Below are positions 14,161 to 24,542 of a stretch of 64,000 nt of DNA, one piece after another. The DNA comes from Macrotis lagotis (lineage: Eukaryota; Chordata; Mammalia; Peramelemorphia; Peramelidae), in assembly GCF_037893015.1 (NCBI RefSeq), contig NC_133662.1, positions 269,397,944 through 269,461,943 on the forward strand. The letters run 5' to 3'. A model generated the notes under the pieces. That model was not told the origin of the DNA and ran no database searches. It was given only the letters and a program-made list of their open reading frames with translations. How positions within the stretch are numbered: the stretch's first letter is position 1; the number at the start of each line of letters is the position of its first letter. Made by a program: the position numbers and the translations under genes.

Positions 14161-14840
14161 CATGTTATGAGTATTAGAGTTGAGTCAGGCAAGGGGGATA
14201 TTCCTAATTTCACTTCCAGGCTGTCGTTGATCTTTCCTGTAAATGCATCCTGTGCTTCTCGTGTGGCTTTACACTTCACAAGTATGATTAGTGTGTGACC
14301 TAGTGCAATAGGTGCTAGAGTCAGGAAGACTTGTCCTTACTGGGGAGATCATTTCTCCTTACTAGTCTGTTTCCTCATCTGTAATATGAAAATAATAATA
14401 CCTTTGGCATTTACCTCACAGATTTGTTGTAAAGTTCAAATTATATATGTCTCTATATATAATACTTTGCAAAATTTTGAAAATTTTTTTGCCAATTATT
14501 ATTTTATTAGTCACTAACAGGTTATCTAAACAATGAGAAAAGAGGAGGAAGCATAGACCATGCCCTTCATTCAGGGTATGGCCTTGATGAGAGAATGTGC
14601 TCAGAGAATCTGCTATAGAATATCCAGTGCAAAGGTTTATACCGCTAAATGAGAAAGCAACACCTCCTTTTATTCTCACTCCCAGAAGTGTTGGACTTGA
14701 GGTGGTTCTGCATCAGGAAGACACTGCTCAGCCTTTTCTGGAAACTGAGTTTAAATTAAATCTTCAGTTGTCCTAAGTCCAAAAAAGGAAGGTGGGACAT
14801 GTTTTTGTCTCCTTCCTCCTCTTCCTCCTCCTTTTTCCTT

Positions 14841-14995
14841 TTTATTTGTTTATGTTTTTGCAAGGCAATAAGGTTAAGCGATTTGCCCAAGATCACACAG
14901 CTAGGTAATTATGAAGTGTCTGAGGCTGGATTTGAACTCAGGTCCTCCTGACTCCAGGGCCAGTGCTCTATCTACTGCTCCACCTAGCCACCCCC
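14841..14995 (-). mobile_element. tRNA-derived SINE (antisense)
   Basis: TTTTTGCAAGGCAATAAGGT, CCCAAGATCACACAGCTAGG, GACTCCAGGGCCAGTGCTCT, ending CCACCTAGCCACCCC. Same family as 24394-24542. A pyrimidine-rich stretch follows to about 15200. Confidence 0.9.
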
Positions 14996-16361
14996 CCTCC
15001 TTTAATCTCGATCCTTTGCCCTTCCCATCTTCCCCCCTTCTCTTTTATCTTCTTACACTGTTCCTCTCTCTTCTCTTTCGCCTCCTTTCCTAGCATCCTT
15101 CATTGTCTTATATCTTCCTCTTCTTCCATCTGGTTTTTCCCTCCTTGCTTAGGAAAGTTCTTTCCCCTCTTCTTCTTCCCTTTCTTTCTTATTCTTCAAA
15201 GGTAGAGGGGCAGTGGATAAAGCTAGGCCTTAGAATCAGGAAGGATTGAATTAAAGGCAGGTCATTTCCCTTCCGTTTGACTCCATTTTCTGATTATGAT
15301 AAGACCATTTTACAGTGTTGACATGAGATCAATGGGATACTTGGATAGAATTTTGGGAACTTTAAAGCTCTAAATAAGTGCTAGACATCATCATTCATCC
15401 TTTTCCTTTCTCAAACAAAAATCTCTATTTTTCTCCTTTACCTGATCTTTGAAAATATTTTTATCTTCCAAGCAAATGACATTTATATGTGATCTGGAAA
15501 TGAAATTAAATAGTGATTGTTCAAGATTTCCCCTTAGTTTCATTAGTGGGAATATTAACATTCACAGTGGCATATGACTGATTTCACACAATTCCTTGGC
15601 CAATGGGGATGCTGCTATTTTGGAGAGGAATGAGACCACTACCGTGAAATGAAACCTTGGGAATTCCGGAAGAAAACTCTCCCTCCACTAGCCTGCCTGC
15701 CTCTGTGTCTGACCCTAAGCCCATATCTACCTAGAGGCATGCTCCCCTTTGCTCCAAGCAGATTCTTCAGTTTAATTTGGCAATTAGACATAGCCCGAGT
15801 CCTCCCAAGACAGAAGAAAGACCTTCCAGGTCAAGAGGAATGATCATTTTCAGTAGATGTCATAACCAAGCCCTCCTTCTGCCACTCAGGTATTATAAAG
15901 ATTAATGAGCTGGTGTGTGTAGGCTACTCTGTTTGGCCTCCTGAGGAAAATGGGGCTGTATAAATAGGAGACATTATTAATCTTTCATAGAAAGAAATAT
16001 TAACTTTGGCGAAAGTTAGAACTTCTTTGCTATGATAATAGAAAAAATAAACATTTGCTGAACATTGCTATGTGGTAGGCCTGGGACAAACAGAAAAGTG
16101 GACACAAACCCTTTGGAGAGAGACAAAATGGTCTCCTAGAGAGACCAGAAGAGACTCCACTTCTAGCCCTGGTTTTCTTTGTCACTCTTAGGGGAGTCAC
16201 TCCAACCTAGTCCAAATCCCACAATTGTGTGACCTTGGACAAGTGCCTGAGTCTCAGTTTCCTCTTTCTGCCAAATCTGACCTCCAAGTTCCTTTTCAAT
16301 TTGAAATTTAGGCTTTATTCTCCTAAGCTGTAAATTATGGGTATTGAACTCGAGGGCCCCC

Positions 16362-16471
16362 AAGGTCATCCCTATAGAAACCTTGACTTGAGTATCTCTA
16401 TGGTCTCCTTGAGTCTAAGGTCATCCCTATAAAAACCTTGGCTTGAATATCTTTATGGTCTCCTTGAGCTC
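16362..16471. repeat. 55-bp tandem duplication
   Basis: Copy 1 is 16362-16416 and copy 2 is 16417-16471. They share AAGGTCATCCCTATA, AACCTTG and GGTCTCCTTGAG at matching offsets, with four scattered G/A or C/T transitions plus a changed end. The few differences suggest moderate age. Confidence 0.92.
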
Positions 16472-18204
16472 AAAAGGGTCATTCTATTGTAAGACCAGGA
16501 AAGGTAGAATGTAGTTTTCTGCTTCCTCTCAGCTAAAAGACCAACCCCCCCACCACCACCACAAATCAAGGGGAAGATTAAGCCCAAACCACTCAAACTC
16601 TGTGCTCCAACTTATCGCATCAAATGGTTATGAAGAAATAATGTCATTTCCTTCAGTTTTCAAAGGACCTTCCCCCAACCTCAAGTGCATTGACTCATTT
16701 ACAATTCCTGAGTACAGACCCAGAGAGGTGAATCCACTTGTTCTGGGAAGTTGGAAGTAGAATTGGATCCCAGAACCTGGGACTCCAAGTGCACCTAGTT
16801 CACATTGCCCTAATGACCTGAAGATTATTGTGGGTTTTCTAGAACAGTTGGACATTTAAGGGCAGGGGATTCAAACCTGTTTAATGAGATAGCCATTTCA
16901 AAGTCTCACATGTGTGCCTAGCCTCCCGGAAGAGCCAAACCCTTGGTTGCCTCAGAGACTTTGAGGCTTTCTCCACTGCTCTGAATCTCTAATGTTTTCT
17001 CCCTCAATTGACCAGTCATCATATTGAGTAAATACACCAATAATATAGCCTATGTTGGTGTGTGTCTCTGCTATCCTGGGCCTGAGGACAGAACCTGAGT
17101 TCATGGCCAGCTCCAGACCCATGAAGACTTTCAAAATGGTAGAACTTTGGGCTGTGCTGGCAGAGCCATTGATGCCCAGTCACAGAATGGTGTCCATTCT
17201 ACTTTGTACTACTTTCATGGTTAGGAAGTTAAACCTGCTTCTTTGCATTGTTTATTCCTAATTCTACCGACCCTGCCATGTTGAGCAGAGCCTGTGAGGT
17301 CTCCCATTCTTCCTCATGATGGCCCTTTGAGTTGGTGCCCACACATGAGCACAATGCCCTAGGTTCCATTGGTTGAATGAATATCATCAAGGATGGTTCA
17401 TTAATCATTCGACATCATTGTGGCTGGTGGTCTCCAGTGGAGTGCCCTGGGATCTGTTCTGTTTTATGTTTTTGATTAAATATTTAGATAAATTACTAAC
17501 TGGCTAGCTTTATATGCCCCCCATAGGAGGGATAGCTACCACTTTGGATGGGCGGGCAGCTGAAAGGCAGTTTGCTGCCGATGCCTCCCTCAAGGATGAC
17601 TAGCCCACTTTCCTTTGTGCATTGTCTTCCCCCCCATGGACTGTAAGTTCTTTGAGGGCAGGAGTTACGTGCTGCTTGGATTTGTATCACCAGGGTCTGG
17701 CACGTTGTTGGTCCTTGCTGCTCCCTTCACTTCACTTCACAGTCAGCTGAGAGCTCTTGGGGGGCCATTGGGACCCTGGCTGCCTCACCTCATTCTGCGC
17801 CTAGGGAGCCTGGAGGACCCACTCAAGAGAAGTAGGCTGCCCCAGCAGCCACTGATCGTACCCATCATACCGCAACTCCTCCCACGCCTCGGACTGGCTC
17901 AGGCCCGTGGAAATGCGAGCCGGCTCCTCCAGAGATTCATCATGTTCTCCTCTGATTTATTACCCCGACTGAAGGATTTGTGGGGCCCTCTGCTGACACC
18001 GCCATGCATCCCAGGGCAAGGGAAAATATGGCAGGCCAGGCCTCTGAGGAGCCTGAAATAAAATGACTATGGGAATGTTCTCTCCACACCTTGACTCAAA
18101 GGCCGGCCCAGGGTGAATTCCCTCAGTGGGACATTTGCTTTGTTTTGATTCAGTCCTAAAGGCTTCTCTATGGTAGACCAGGCTTTCATTTGAAAGAGGG
18201 GAAG

Positions 18205-18235
18205 GGGGGGGAGAGAGACAGAGACAGAGACAGAG

Positions 18236-18288
<53 letters not shown>

Positions 18289-18300
18289 AAGGAGGAGAAA
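18205..18300. repeat. (GA)n microsatellite with (GACA) part
   Basis: A G run, then GAGACA repeats at about 18213-18238, then about 23 GA units at 18239-18285. Overlapping long open frames on the minus strand (SLSLSL-type) are artefacts. Confidence 0.93.
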
Positions 18301-20475
18301 GAGGACACACATGGAATACTGATGTGTGAAAACAACAGCCCAGGGTGTTGCCAAGGGTCCTAGACTGCCTGTCACTCCATCCCTGGGACCTCCAGGGCTT
18401 GCCAGGCTGCTCCCAGGTGCTCTGATCCCCACACCTGCCCCCAGAGACACAGAGCAGGCCTTCTCCTGGCAGCACCTGGTTGGCCTCACATTTGAAGAGA
18501 TGAAAAGCAAGTTGAATTTTCCTCTCCAGGGAGGTCGATCCTCTTCCAGCTCTGGTGCCTCTTCTGCTGGAGCTCGAAGGGAATCTTCCAGGCCTTGGGC
18601 ACCAAGGCTCGGCTACCCTCAGAACCTCCCGGCAGTGAAAGGCAGCATGGGAGTGTGGATGGAGAACGGGACTCCTGGCTGGGCTCAAGTTTGCATTCCA
18701 CCTTCTATTGGATGGAATCTCTTAAGGAAGACACTGCCCTGTAGCATCCTCAGTTTCTCCTTTAGGAAATAAAGGGTATGGGGTGAGATGATTTCTGAGG
18801 CCCCCCTTGAACTTGTTGAAGGTGGGGGGGAAGGACAATCCTTCCATCTCCAACTTTCTCAAGGGGCTGTTACAGAGGATGCTTTCTAGCCCTTCCCTTC
18901 TGGTCTAGATGTTGCTTTAGGGGTGTCCACAAGTGAACCCCAAAGTCCCAGGCCTGTGTGTTGGGGGAGAGCTACCAGGTGTCTGGCAGAGTCTTCTGGG
19001 GGGGGCATCTCTGAGGCAGAACTCTGTTCACTTAAAACAGCAAATAGCAAAGATGAAGGGACAAGGGGCAAAGAGGGGAGAAAGCCCCAGGGCCTTGCCC
19101 AGCGTGGTGTAGTCCCTCATCAGACACCATGAACAAGGGAGGCAGTGAAAAGACTTGAAGGGGGGGCAGGACCTGGTGGAAGCTTTTCTGAAGGCACCCC
19201 AACTGGGGTTATATGGTCAAAAGTTTCCTCCCAACCAGGAGCATCTCTTCACAATGGCCAGGTGGGTGCCCCAGGCTCTGCAAGGCACCTCCCTTACAGG
19301 GCATCACAGGAAACAGGCCTCGCTTGTACAATTCTGTCTGTGCAGAGAAATCATCCAGGATCTACTCTGATGGGGTGGGTGGAGCTTCCAGTTTGTGGGA
19401 GCAACCAGCATGGGTTTTTTAAATTTAAAGTATTTTCAGAGACATTTTTATTCACAATACACTACTAGTCATTAATTATAGGAAGAAGCCAGGGCTGACC
19501 TCACCGATTTTCCTCTGTTGTCCAAATGAGTTCTGATTACAAGAAATTCCCAGCTCGGTTATTCAGCATCAAATAATCAAATAAACCAAAGAGCAGTTAG
19601 GCTGGCCTGTGAGCTGCTGTTGGTGAGAGGAAACAGAACGTGCCATCCTGGGAGAGCCGGGGACGGAGCCCATTTTTCAGCTAAGACTTTGCAGCGTGTC
19701 ACAACGTGGGCACATCTCAGAGATGAGTGGGGATGAGAAGAAGCTAGTGGGGCAGATCTGCTCAATGGTTTCTTCAGATTCTCTCTGCCTCAGTTCTCCA
19801 GTTAGAAAACTGTCCACAGTCTTCCTGGCCCAAGTTTAAAAGGGCACAAGAGTCCCCGGAGGGTGTCTGGAGGGAGAGACTAAATGAAAGTACCAATTTA
19901 CGAAGGAAACGATGGCTTTTGTGTTTGCTTGTTTTGCGTTGGTCCGGCTTGATGTGATGCTGGGACTCTAGCAGGGCCCAGAAGGCACGGTGGCTGCGAG
20001 AGGCCGGTGTCCGGGTGGTCGCTTCACGGCCAAGGGAAGCCGGTGGCCACGGCTGCGTGAGGCAATACCACCAGAGGCGGTCTGGAGAGAATGTTTTTGG
20101 ATCCGAGTTCAAATCCCAGTGCTGACCCCGTCTTGGCCATGAAGAGAAGGCCGATACTGGGCTCCCCAGGCAGGAGGCCGGCCGGCCCGGGCTGCCCTTG
20201 ACCGAAGCAGGGACGTGGGAAGAGGCACAGCTTGGGAGGAGCCGAGGTGGTGGGTCCCTGACGCCTTTGCCACAAGAACCCCATTTTTGGCCGGGCTGGG
20301 TTTCAGATGATGAGGTTTGTCCTTCCTTCATGCGGTCGGGGAGGCGATGCCCCCGGAGCAGGGCAGCTGGACTTGAGTGGGGGCTGCGCGGGGTCACCTC
20401 CGGGGCCACCCGGGCCCCTGGGGACGAGGATGTGGGGAGGGCCCGCCGGTGCGGGGGCCCAGGCTGGCCCGTGAC

Positions 20476-20582
20476 GGGGGGGGGGGGGGGGGCGGGGAGG
20501 AGCCCCAAGGTCAGTGCCATGGCCGGGGGGGGGGGGCACGCGGAGCTCCGGGAGTTTAGGGAGAGGGCCGGGGGGGGGGGGG
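20476..20582. repeat. Long poly-G runs (G-quadruplex-prone) upstream of ASB1
   Basis: Three uninterrupted or nearly uninterrupted runs of about 10-18 G lie within about 110 bp, separated by short C-containing spacers. Such runs can form intramolecular G-quadruplexes and are prone to length change and to sequencing error. The exact run lengths may be unreliable. Confidence 0.8.
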
Positions 20583-20859
20583 CTCCATCGGGAGGCCCCG
20601 GGGGCCCAGGGGGTCGCTGGGCCTGGGGGCGGGCTGCGGCCCAACGCGGCCTCCGTGGAGTCTGGTGGGGGGCAGGGGGCACGGGGGGCCTGAAGGGCGG
20701 CAGCGGCGGCGTGTCCCCGTACACAGCAGGCGCCCACTCATTGCCGGCTGAGCGCATCGGGGTCTCAGACACCGCGGCCGGAGGGGGGCGAGGAAGGGCT
20801 GAGACCCCGGCCCGGGCCCCCGGCGCGCTTCCACGGGCCCAGCCTGGGCCGCGGGGGGA

Positions 20860-21071
20860 GGGGCGGCCCGTGGGGGAGGGGCCGCGCGGGGAGGGGCGGG
20901 GCGACCTCTGACCTCCGGCTCGCCGCCCCCCCCCCCCAGGTGCTGCTGCCTGCACGGGCGGATCCCGGGCGGGGGCCCCTCCGAGAGCGCCCCGCCCCCA
21001 GGGCCCCGCCCCGAGGGCCCCCTCCCCCCGGGCCGCCCCTCCCCCAGCCCCCAGCGGTCAGGGCGGGCGCG
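20860..21071 (+). promoter_or_regulatory. ASB1: Probable ASB1 core promoter and 5' UTR
   Basis: This is the block immediately upstream of the start codon. It contains GC-box (Sp1-type) matches such as GGGGCGGGGC at 20893-20902 and further CCCCGCCCC elements near 20990-21020 on the other strand. No TATA or CCAAT box was seen. The transcription start cannot be located from sequence alone. A C-run ending in CAGG at about 20926-20940 resembles a splice acceptor, so an unrecognised upstream non-coding exon is possible but unsupported. Confidence 0.45.
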
Positions 21072-21147
21072 ATGGCCGCGGGGCGCGGTGCGGAGGCCGG
21101 GCCCGGGGCCGCGGGGGCCCCCTTCGGAGCCACGGAGGGCAACGCAG
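21072..21147 (+). CDS. ASB1: ASB1 coding exon 1 (residues 1-25 and first base of 26)
   Basis: The exon begins at an ATG with a favourable context (G at -3, G at +4) and ends at the donor GTAACG at 21148. It encodes an Ala/Gly-rich, probably disordered leader (MAAGRGAEAGPG...) like the start of human ASB1 but about nine residues longer. The frame is open upstream to about 20940, but I see no in-frame ATG there, only a GTG, so 21072 is the best start. The exon is extremely GC-rich because it sits in the CpG island. The splice phase is 1: its last G joins GT of exon 2 to make Gly26. Confidence 0.88.
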
Positions 21148-21252
21148 GTAACGTGGCGCCGGGGGCGGGGTGGGGGGCGCGGGGGGTCTTGGGGGCGGGG
21201 CGGGGCGCGGCTCCACCCTCTGGGCCTCCCCGCCCTGGCCCCGGGGCGCAGA

Positions 21253-21332
21253 GGGCTGGGCCGGGCCGGGCCGGGCCGGGCTGGGCTGGGCTGGGGAGGC
21301 CCCGGCCCCGGCCCCGGCCCCGCCCCGCCCCG
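21253..21332. repeat. GGGCC/GGGCT pentamer tract followed by CCCCGG hexamer tract
   Basis: About eight GGGCY pentamers at 21253-21296 are followed directly by about four CCCCGG-type hexamers and CCCCG units at 21298-21332. The first arm is G-rich and the second C-rich, so the two can pair as a hairpin, or each strand can form a G-quadruplex. The tract begins about 105 bp inside intron 1. Confidence 0.85.
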
Positions 21333-21554
21333 TCTCCCGCGGGCCACCTCCGGGGTGTGGGGGCCCGGGGGTCGCCCCTCCTCACCCAGCGCCAGAGAGG
21401 GGAGGGGTCCCCGGGGGGCCTCGGCCGCCCCGCCCCCCGCCGCTGGGGGCCGCCCCCGGGGCCCGGGGCCCCGCGGACTTCGGGGCCGGCGCGGAGAGTG
21501 AGGACCAAAGGGCCGAGAATTGGGAAGCGGCCGCCGGGCAGCTGGGGGCGGCTT

Positions 21555-23880
21555 TGTATGTTTTCATTTTAGAAGATTTGGTCTCTTTGGAGTTTGACGC
21601 CCTCCCCGCAGCTTCCCGCCCCCCACGGCCTTGCTAGTCTCACATGGGGGGGGGGCGCTGGTCTCAGTGGAAGGTGATGAGCCCCCAGCCCGAGCCTGGA
21701 GGAAAAGCCGGCAGGGCCGCGCAGCAAGGCAGCTGGCTTTGTCTGAACTCCAGGGAATAGCGGCGCTGGGGCCCTGTTCCCACGCCCGGCCCTTCCTCTG
21801 CATCCGGACGGCCTTCTCCATCGCTGACACCCACAGTGTCCCCGCTGGTTGCACCGAGGCCATCCAGGTTGACCATCGCCCCCATGTTGCTGTTGGGGCG
21901 GCCAGGGCATCACGGCATGCCCATCCCTCCAGGCTTCCCCGAATTCCCGTCCCTCCTGGTTTCTAATAGAACCATAGTGTTCCATGACATACAGAGACCA
22001 CAGCTGGCTAAGCCATTCCCCCAATGGAAGGACATTGACTGATTTCCAATTCTTTGCCACCACAACCAGGGCTGCTAGGAATCTTTTTGTACAAGTGAGG
22101 TTTTTACCCTCTTCACAATTTTTTCAGAGCATAGCCCCAGTCCTTGTATTCCTGGGTCAAAGGGGAGGCACATTTCTGTGGCCTGTTGGCTGGAATTCCA
22201 CATTGCTCTCCAGAAAGGTTGCAGGAGTTCACGGCTCCACCAACAACGTATTAGTGTCCCAGATTTCCCACATCTCTTCCAACAATGATCCTTGTCCTTT
22301 CTGGGCCTATTGGCCACTCTCAAAAGTGTGAGGTGGTATCTCAGAGATGCTTTAATTTGCATTTCTCTAATAAGTCATGATTTAGAGTAATTTTTCATAT
22401 GACTATGGATCACTGATTACCTCACCTGTAAATTGCCTTTGCATATCCTGTGACCATTTGTCAATTGGGCAATGGCTTGTCTTTTTAAAAATGTGACTCA
22501 GTTCTCTGTATATTTTAGAAATGAGTCCTTTGCCAAAAATACCCTTTGTTAAAATTGTTTCCCAATTGACTACATTTCTTGTCATCTTGGTTACAGTCCA
22601 AAAGATTTTTAATTTAATGTAATCAAAATTATTTAGTTTATTCTTAATGGAGTTCTCCATCTCTTCCTTAGTCATAAACTGCTCCCCTTTCCATAGATCT
22701 GACAGGTAAACTACTCCTTGATCATCTACTTTGCTTATAATATTGTTTTTTATGTCTAAATCCTGTATCCATTTGGATCTTATCTTGGTATAGGGTGTGA
22801 GGTGTTGGTCTAATCTAAGTTTCTTTCATATTAACCTCCAATTTTCCCAGCAGTTTTTATCAAAGACACAGTTTTTATCCCAATGGCTGGACTCTTTGGG
22901 TTTATCAAACACCAGATGACTATAATCATTTCCTGCTATTGCACCTAGTCTATTCCACTGATCCACCACTCTAATTCTTAGCCAATACCAGACAGTTTGA
23001 TGACTGATGCTTTATAATATACTTTTAGATCTATTAGGCCTAAGCCACCTTCTTTTACACTTTTTTCATTAAATCCCCAGAGATTCTCAACTTTTATTTC
23101 TCCATATGAATTTACTTAAATTTTTTTCTAACTCATGTGTTTTTGAATTTTGACGGGTAGGACAACTAAACAGGTAGTTTAGTTTTGGTAGAATTGTCAT
23201 TTTTATTATATTAGCTCGACCTATCCATGAGTAGTTGATGTTTGCCCAGTTATTTAAATCTGATTTAATTTGTGTGAGAAGTGTTCTGTAATTGTTTTCA
23301 AAAAGCTTCTGAGTCTGCCTTGACAGGTAGACTCCCAGGTATTTTATATTGTCTGAGGTTACTTCAAATGGGATTTCTCTTTCTAGCTCTTTCTGCTGCA
23401 TCTTGCTAGTCATATATATAGAAATGTTGAGGATTTATGAGGGTTTAGTTTATGTCCTGTGACTTTGCTAAAGTTGTTAATTATTTCTAGTAGTTTTTTA
23501 GATGATTTTTGGGGGATTCTCTAGGTAGACCATCATGTCATCTGCAAACAGTGAAAGTTTTGTCTCTTCCTTCCCAATTTTTATTCCTTCAATTTCTTTT
23601 TCTTCTCTTATTGCTGAAGCTAACATTTCTAATACGATATTAAATGGTAGTGCTGATAATGGGCACCCTTGTTTCATCCCTGACCTTACTGGGAATGCTA
23701 TCTCTGTTGCAAATAATGCTTGTGGATGGTTTCAGATAGATATTGCTTATTATTCTATGGAACAGTCATTTATTCCTACACTCTCTAGTGTTTTTAGTAG
23801 GAAAGGGTGTTGTATTTTATCAAAAGGTTTTTCAGCATCTATTGATATAATCACATGATATCTGTGGGGTGCTGTTAATA
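21555..23880 (-). mobile_element. 5'-truncated L1 (LINE-1) in antisense orientation, intron 1
   Basis: On the minus strand the order is reverse transcriptase, ORF2 C-terminus and 3' end. Near 23650-23690 it encodes the RQGCPLS motif, near 23525-23560 the catalytic [13 protein letters not shown], at 23087-23413 a thumb-like segment (IKYLGVYL, WIGRANIIKMTILP), and at 22075-22362 the C-terminal Cys/His region (CWKRCGKSGT). Several stops and frameshifts interrupt ORF2, so it is dead. The 5' end is truncated just before the DAEKPFD region of RT at about 23880. The 3'-most part, about 21555-21960, aligns with AT-rich L1 ends elsewhere in this window but is strikingly GC-rich. Confidence 0.9.
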
Positions 23881-24034
23881 AAGCTCTCTTATTCTCTGGT
23901 TGCCTCATTCAGGGAGACTGGGAAGGCTTCCATGCTGGCCTAGGTCTAGCAGGACTGACTCTGTTGCAGTTTTTGGTGCAGTTCACCGTAGTTCACTCTC
24001 TCTAACCATGGTTGAGTCACACCTCCTCACAGCC

Positions 24035-24202
24035 TCCCAGCCCGAGCCCAGGTCCATATGGTCCTTTAAAATCCTCCCATATTAGATGAGAGAGAATGGG
24101 GTACCAATGGACTCTTTGTCCCAGCCCAAGCCCAGGTCCATATGGTCCTTTAAAATCCTCCCATATTAGATGAGAGAGAATGGGGTACCGATGGACTCTT
24201 TG
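24035..24202. repeat. 84-bp tandem duplication
   Basis: Copy 1 is 24035-24118 and copy 2 is 24119-24202, directly abutting. By eye they differ at only two positions (CCCGAG versus CCCAAG, and ACCAATGG versus ACCGATGG). Both contain TCCATATGGTCC and GGGGTACC. The near-identity points to a recent event or gene conversion. Confidence 0.95.
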
Positions 24203-24393
24203 GGGCTCCTGCCCATGTTTCTGCTGGGGTCATCAGTTCAATCTTCACACAGTTACATTTGAGAGTCAGGGATGGATCAAATGATAGAGCTGGTTGAGAC
24301 CTGGTCCTGTCCAGGCTTTGAAGCTCCAACTTCCATCTTCCACTGGGAGTTAATATTTTGGCTCCTGAGAATGGGCATTCTTGATTAGTTCTT

Positions 24394-24542
24394 TTTTTTT
24401 TTTTTTGTAAGGCAAATGGGGTTAAGTGGCTTGCCCAAGGCCACACAGCTAGGTAATTATTAAGTGTCTGAGGTGGGATTTGAACCCAGGTACTCCTGAC
24501 TCCAAGGCTGGTGCTTTATCCACTGTGCCACCTAGCTGCCCC
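24394..24542 (-). mobile_element. tRNA-derived SINE with 15-bp target-site duplication
   Basis: Antisense copy: the poly-T (tail) is on the left and the head (TGCCACCTAGCTGCCCC) on the right. It is flanked by the perfect direct repeat TCTTGATTAGTTCTT at 24379-24393 and 24543-24557. The intact tail and perfect duplication make it one of the youngest insertions in the window. Confidence 0.93.

Larger units (their letters stand above)
1..19969. other. Upstream intergenic region, no supported gene
   Basis: No open frame here has the splice structure or composition of a real gene. Besides the repeats listed separately it contains SINE and MIR pieces at 1-94 (antisense), 215-345 (antisense), 2566-2665 (antisense), 3425-3530 (sense) with 3531-3665 (antisense), 7090-7245 (sense), 8570-8705 (sense), 12810-12905 (antisense), 14280-14450 (sense), about 15205-15390 (sense) and 16190-16350 (sense). 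Stretches with nothing recognised include 350-1420, 2760-3400, 4770-5400, 5700-6900, 8790-9490, 9780-12800 (weak MIR pieces only), 16480-18180 and 18310-19960. Confidence 0.7.
19970..21830. promoter_or_regulatory. CpG island spanning the ASB1 promoter, exon 1 and start of intron 1
   Basis: There is an abrupt rise in G+C and CpG density against AT-rich, CpG-poor flanks. It is densest from about 20340 to 21500. The last part, about 21560-21830, is L1-derived sequence that has become GC-rich. The island has the typical housekeeping-promoter form: no TATA box, several GC boxes and long G runs. In an unmethylated state it should support broad expression of ASB1. Confidence 0.9.

Noticed and set aside
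16362..16471. CRISPR-like direct repeats
   Set aside because: Only two abutting copies with no spacers, in a vertebrate genome.
17960..18772. Open frames of 147-242 codons around the GA microsatellite
   Set aside because: They depend on the simple repeat (runs of SLSLSL) and exist in several frames and on both strands. No domain or splice support.
20940..21071. In-frame upstream extension of ASB1 from a GTG at 20940
   Set aside because: No ATG is present in frame, and the next ATG (21072) has a good context and gives a start like human ASB1. Kept only as a remark.
19774..21508. Several long open frames (up to 393 codons) on both strands around the CpG island
   Set aside because: They are Pro/Gly/Arg/Ala-rich because GC-rich DNA has few stop codons. 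They overlap each other on both strands, resemble no family, and are not joined to splice-consistent neighbours. Only the ASB1 exon 1 frame is supported.
22075..23413. Open frames resembling reverse transcriptase taken as a host gene
   Set aside because: They are broken pieces of L1 ORF2 on the minus strand, counted under the L1.
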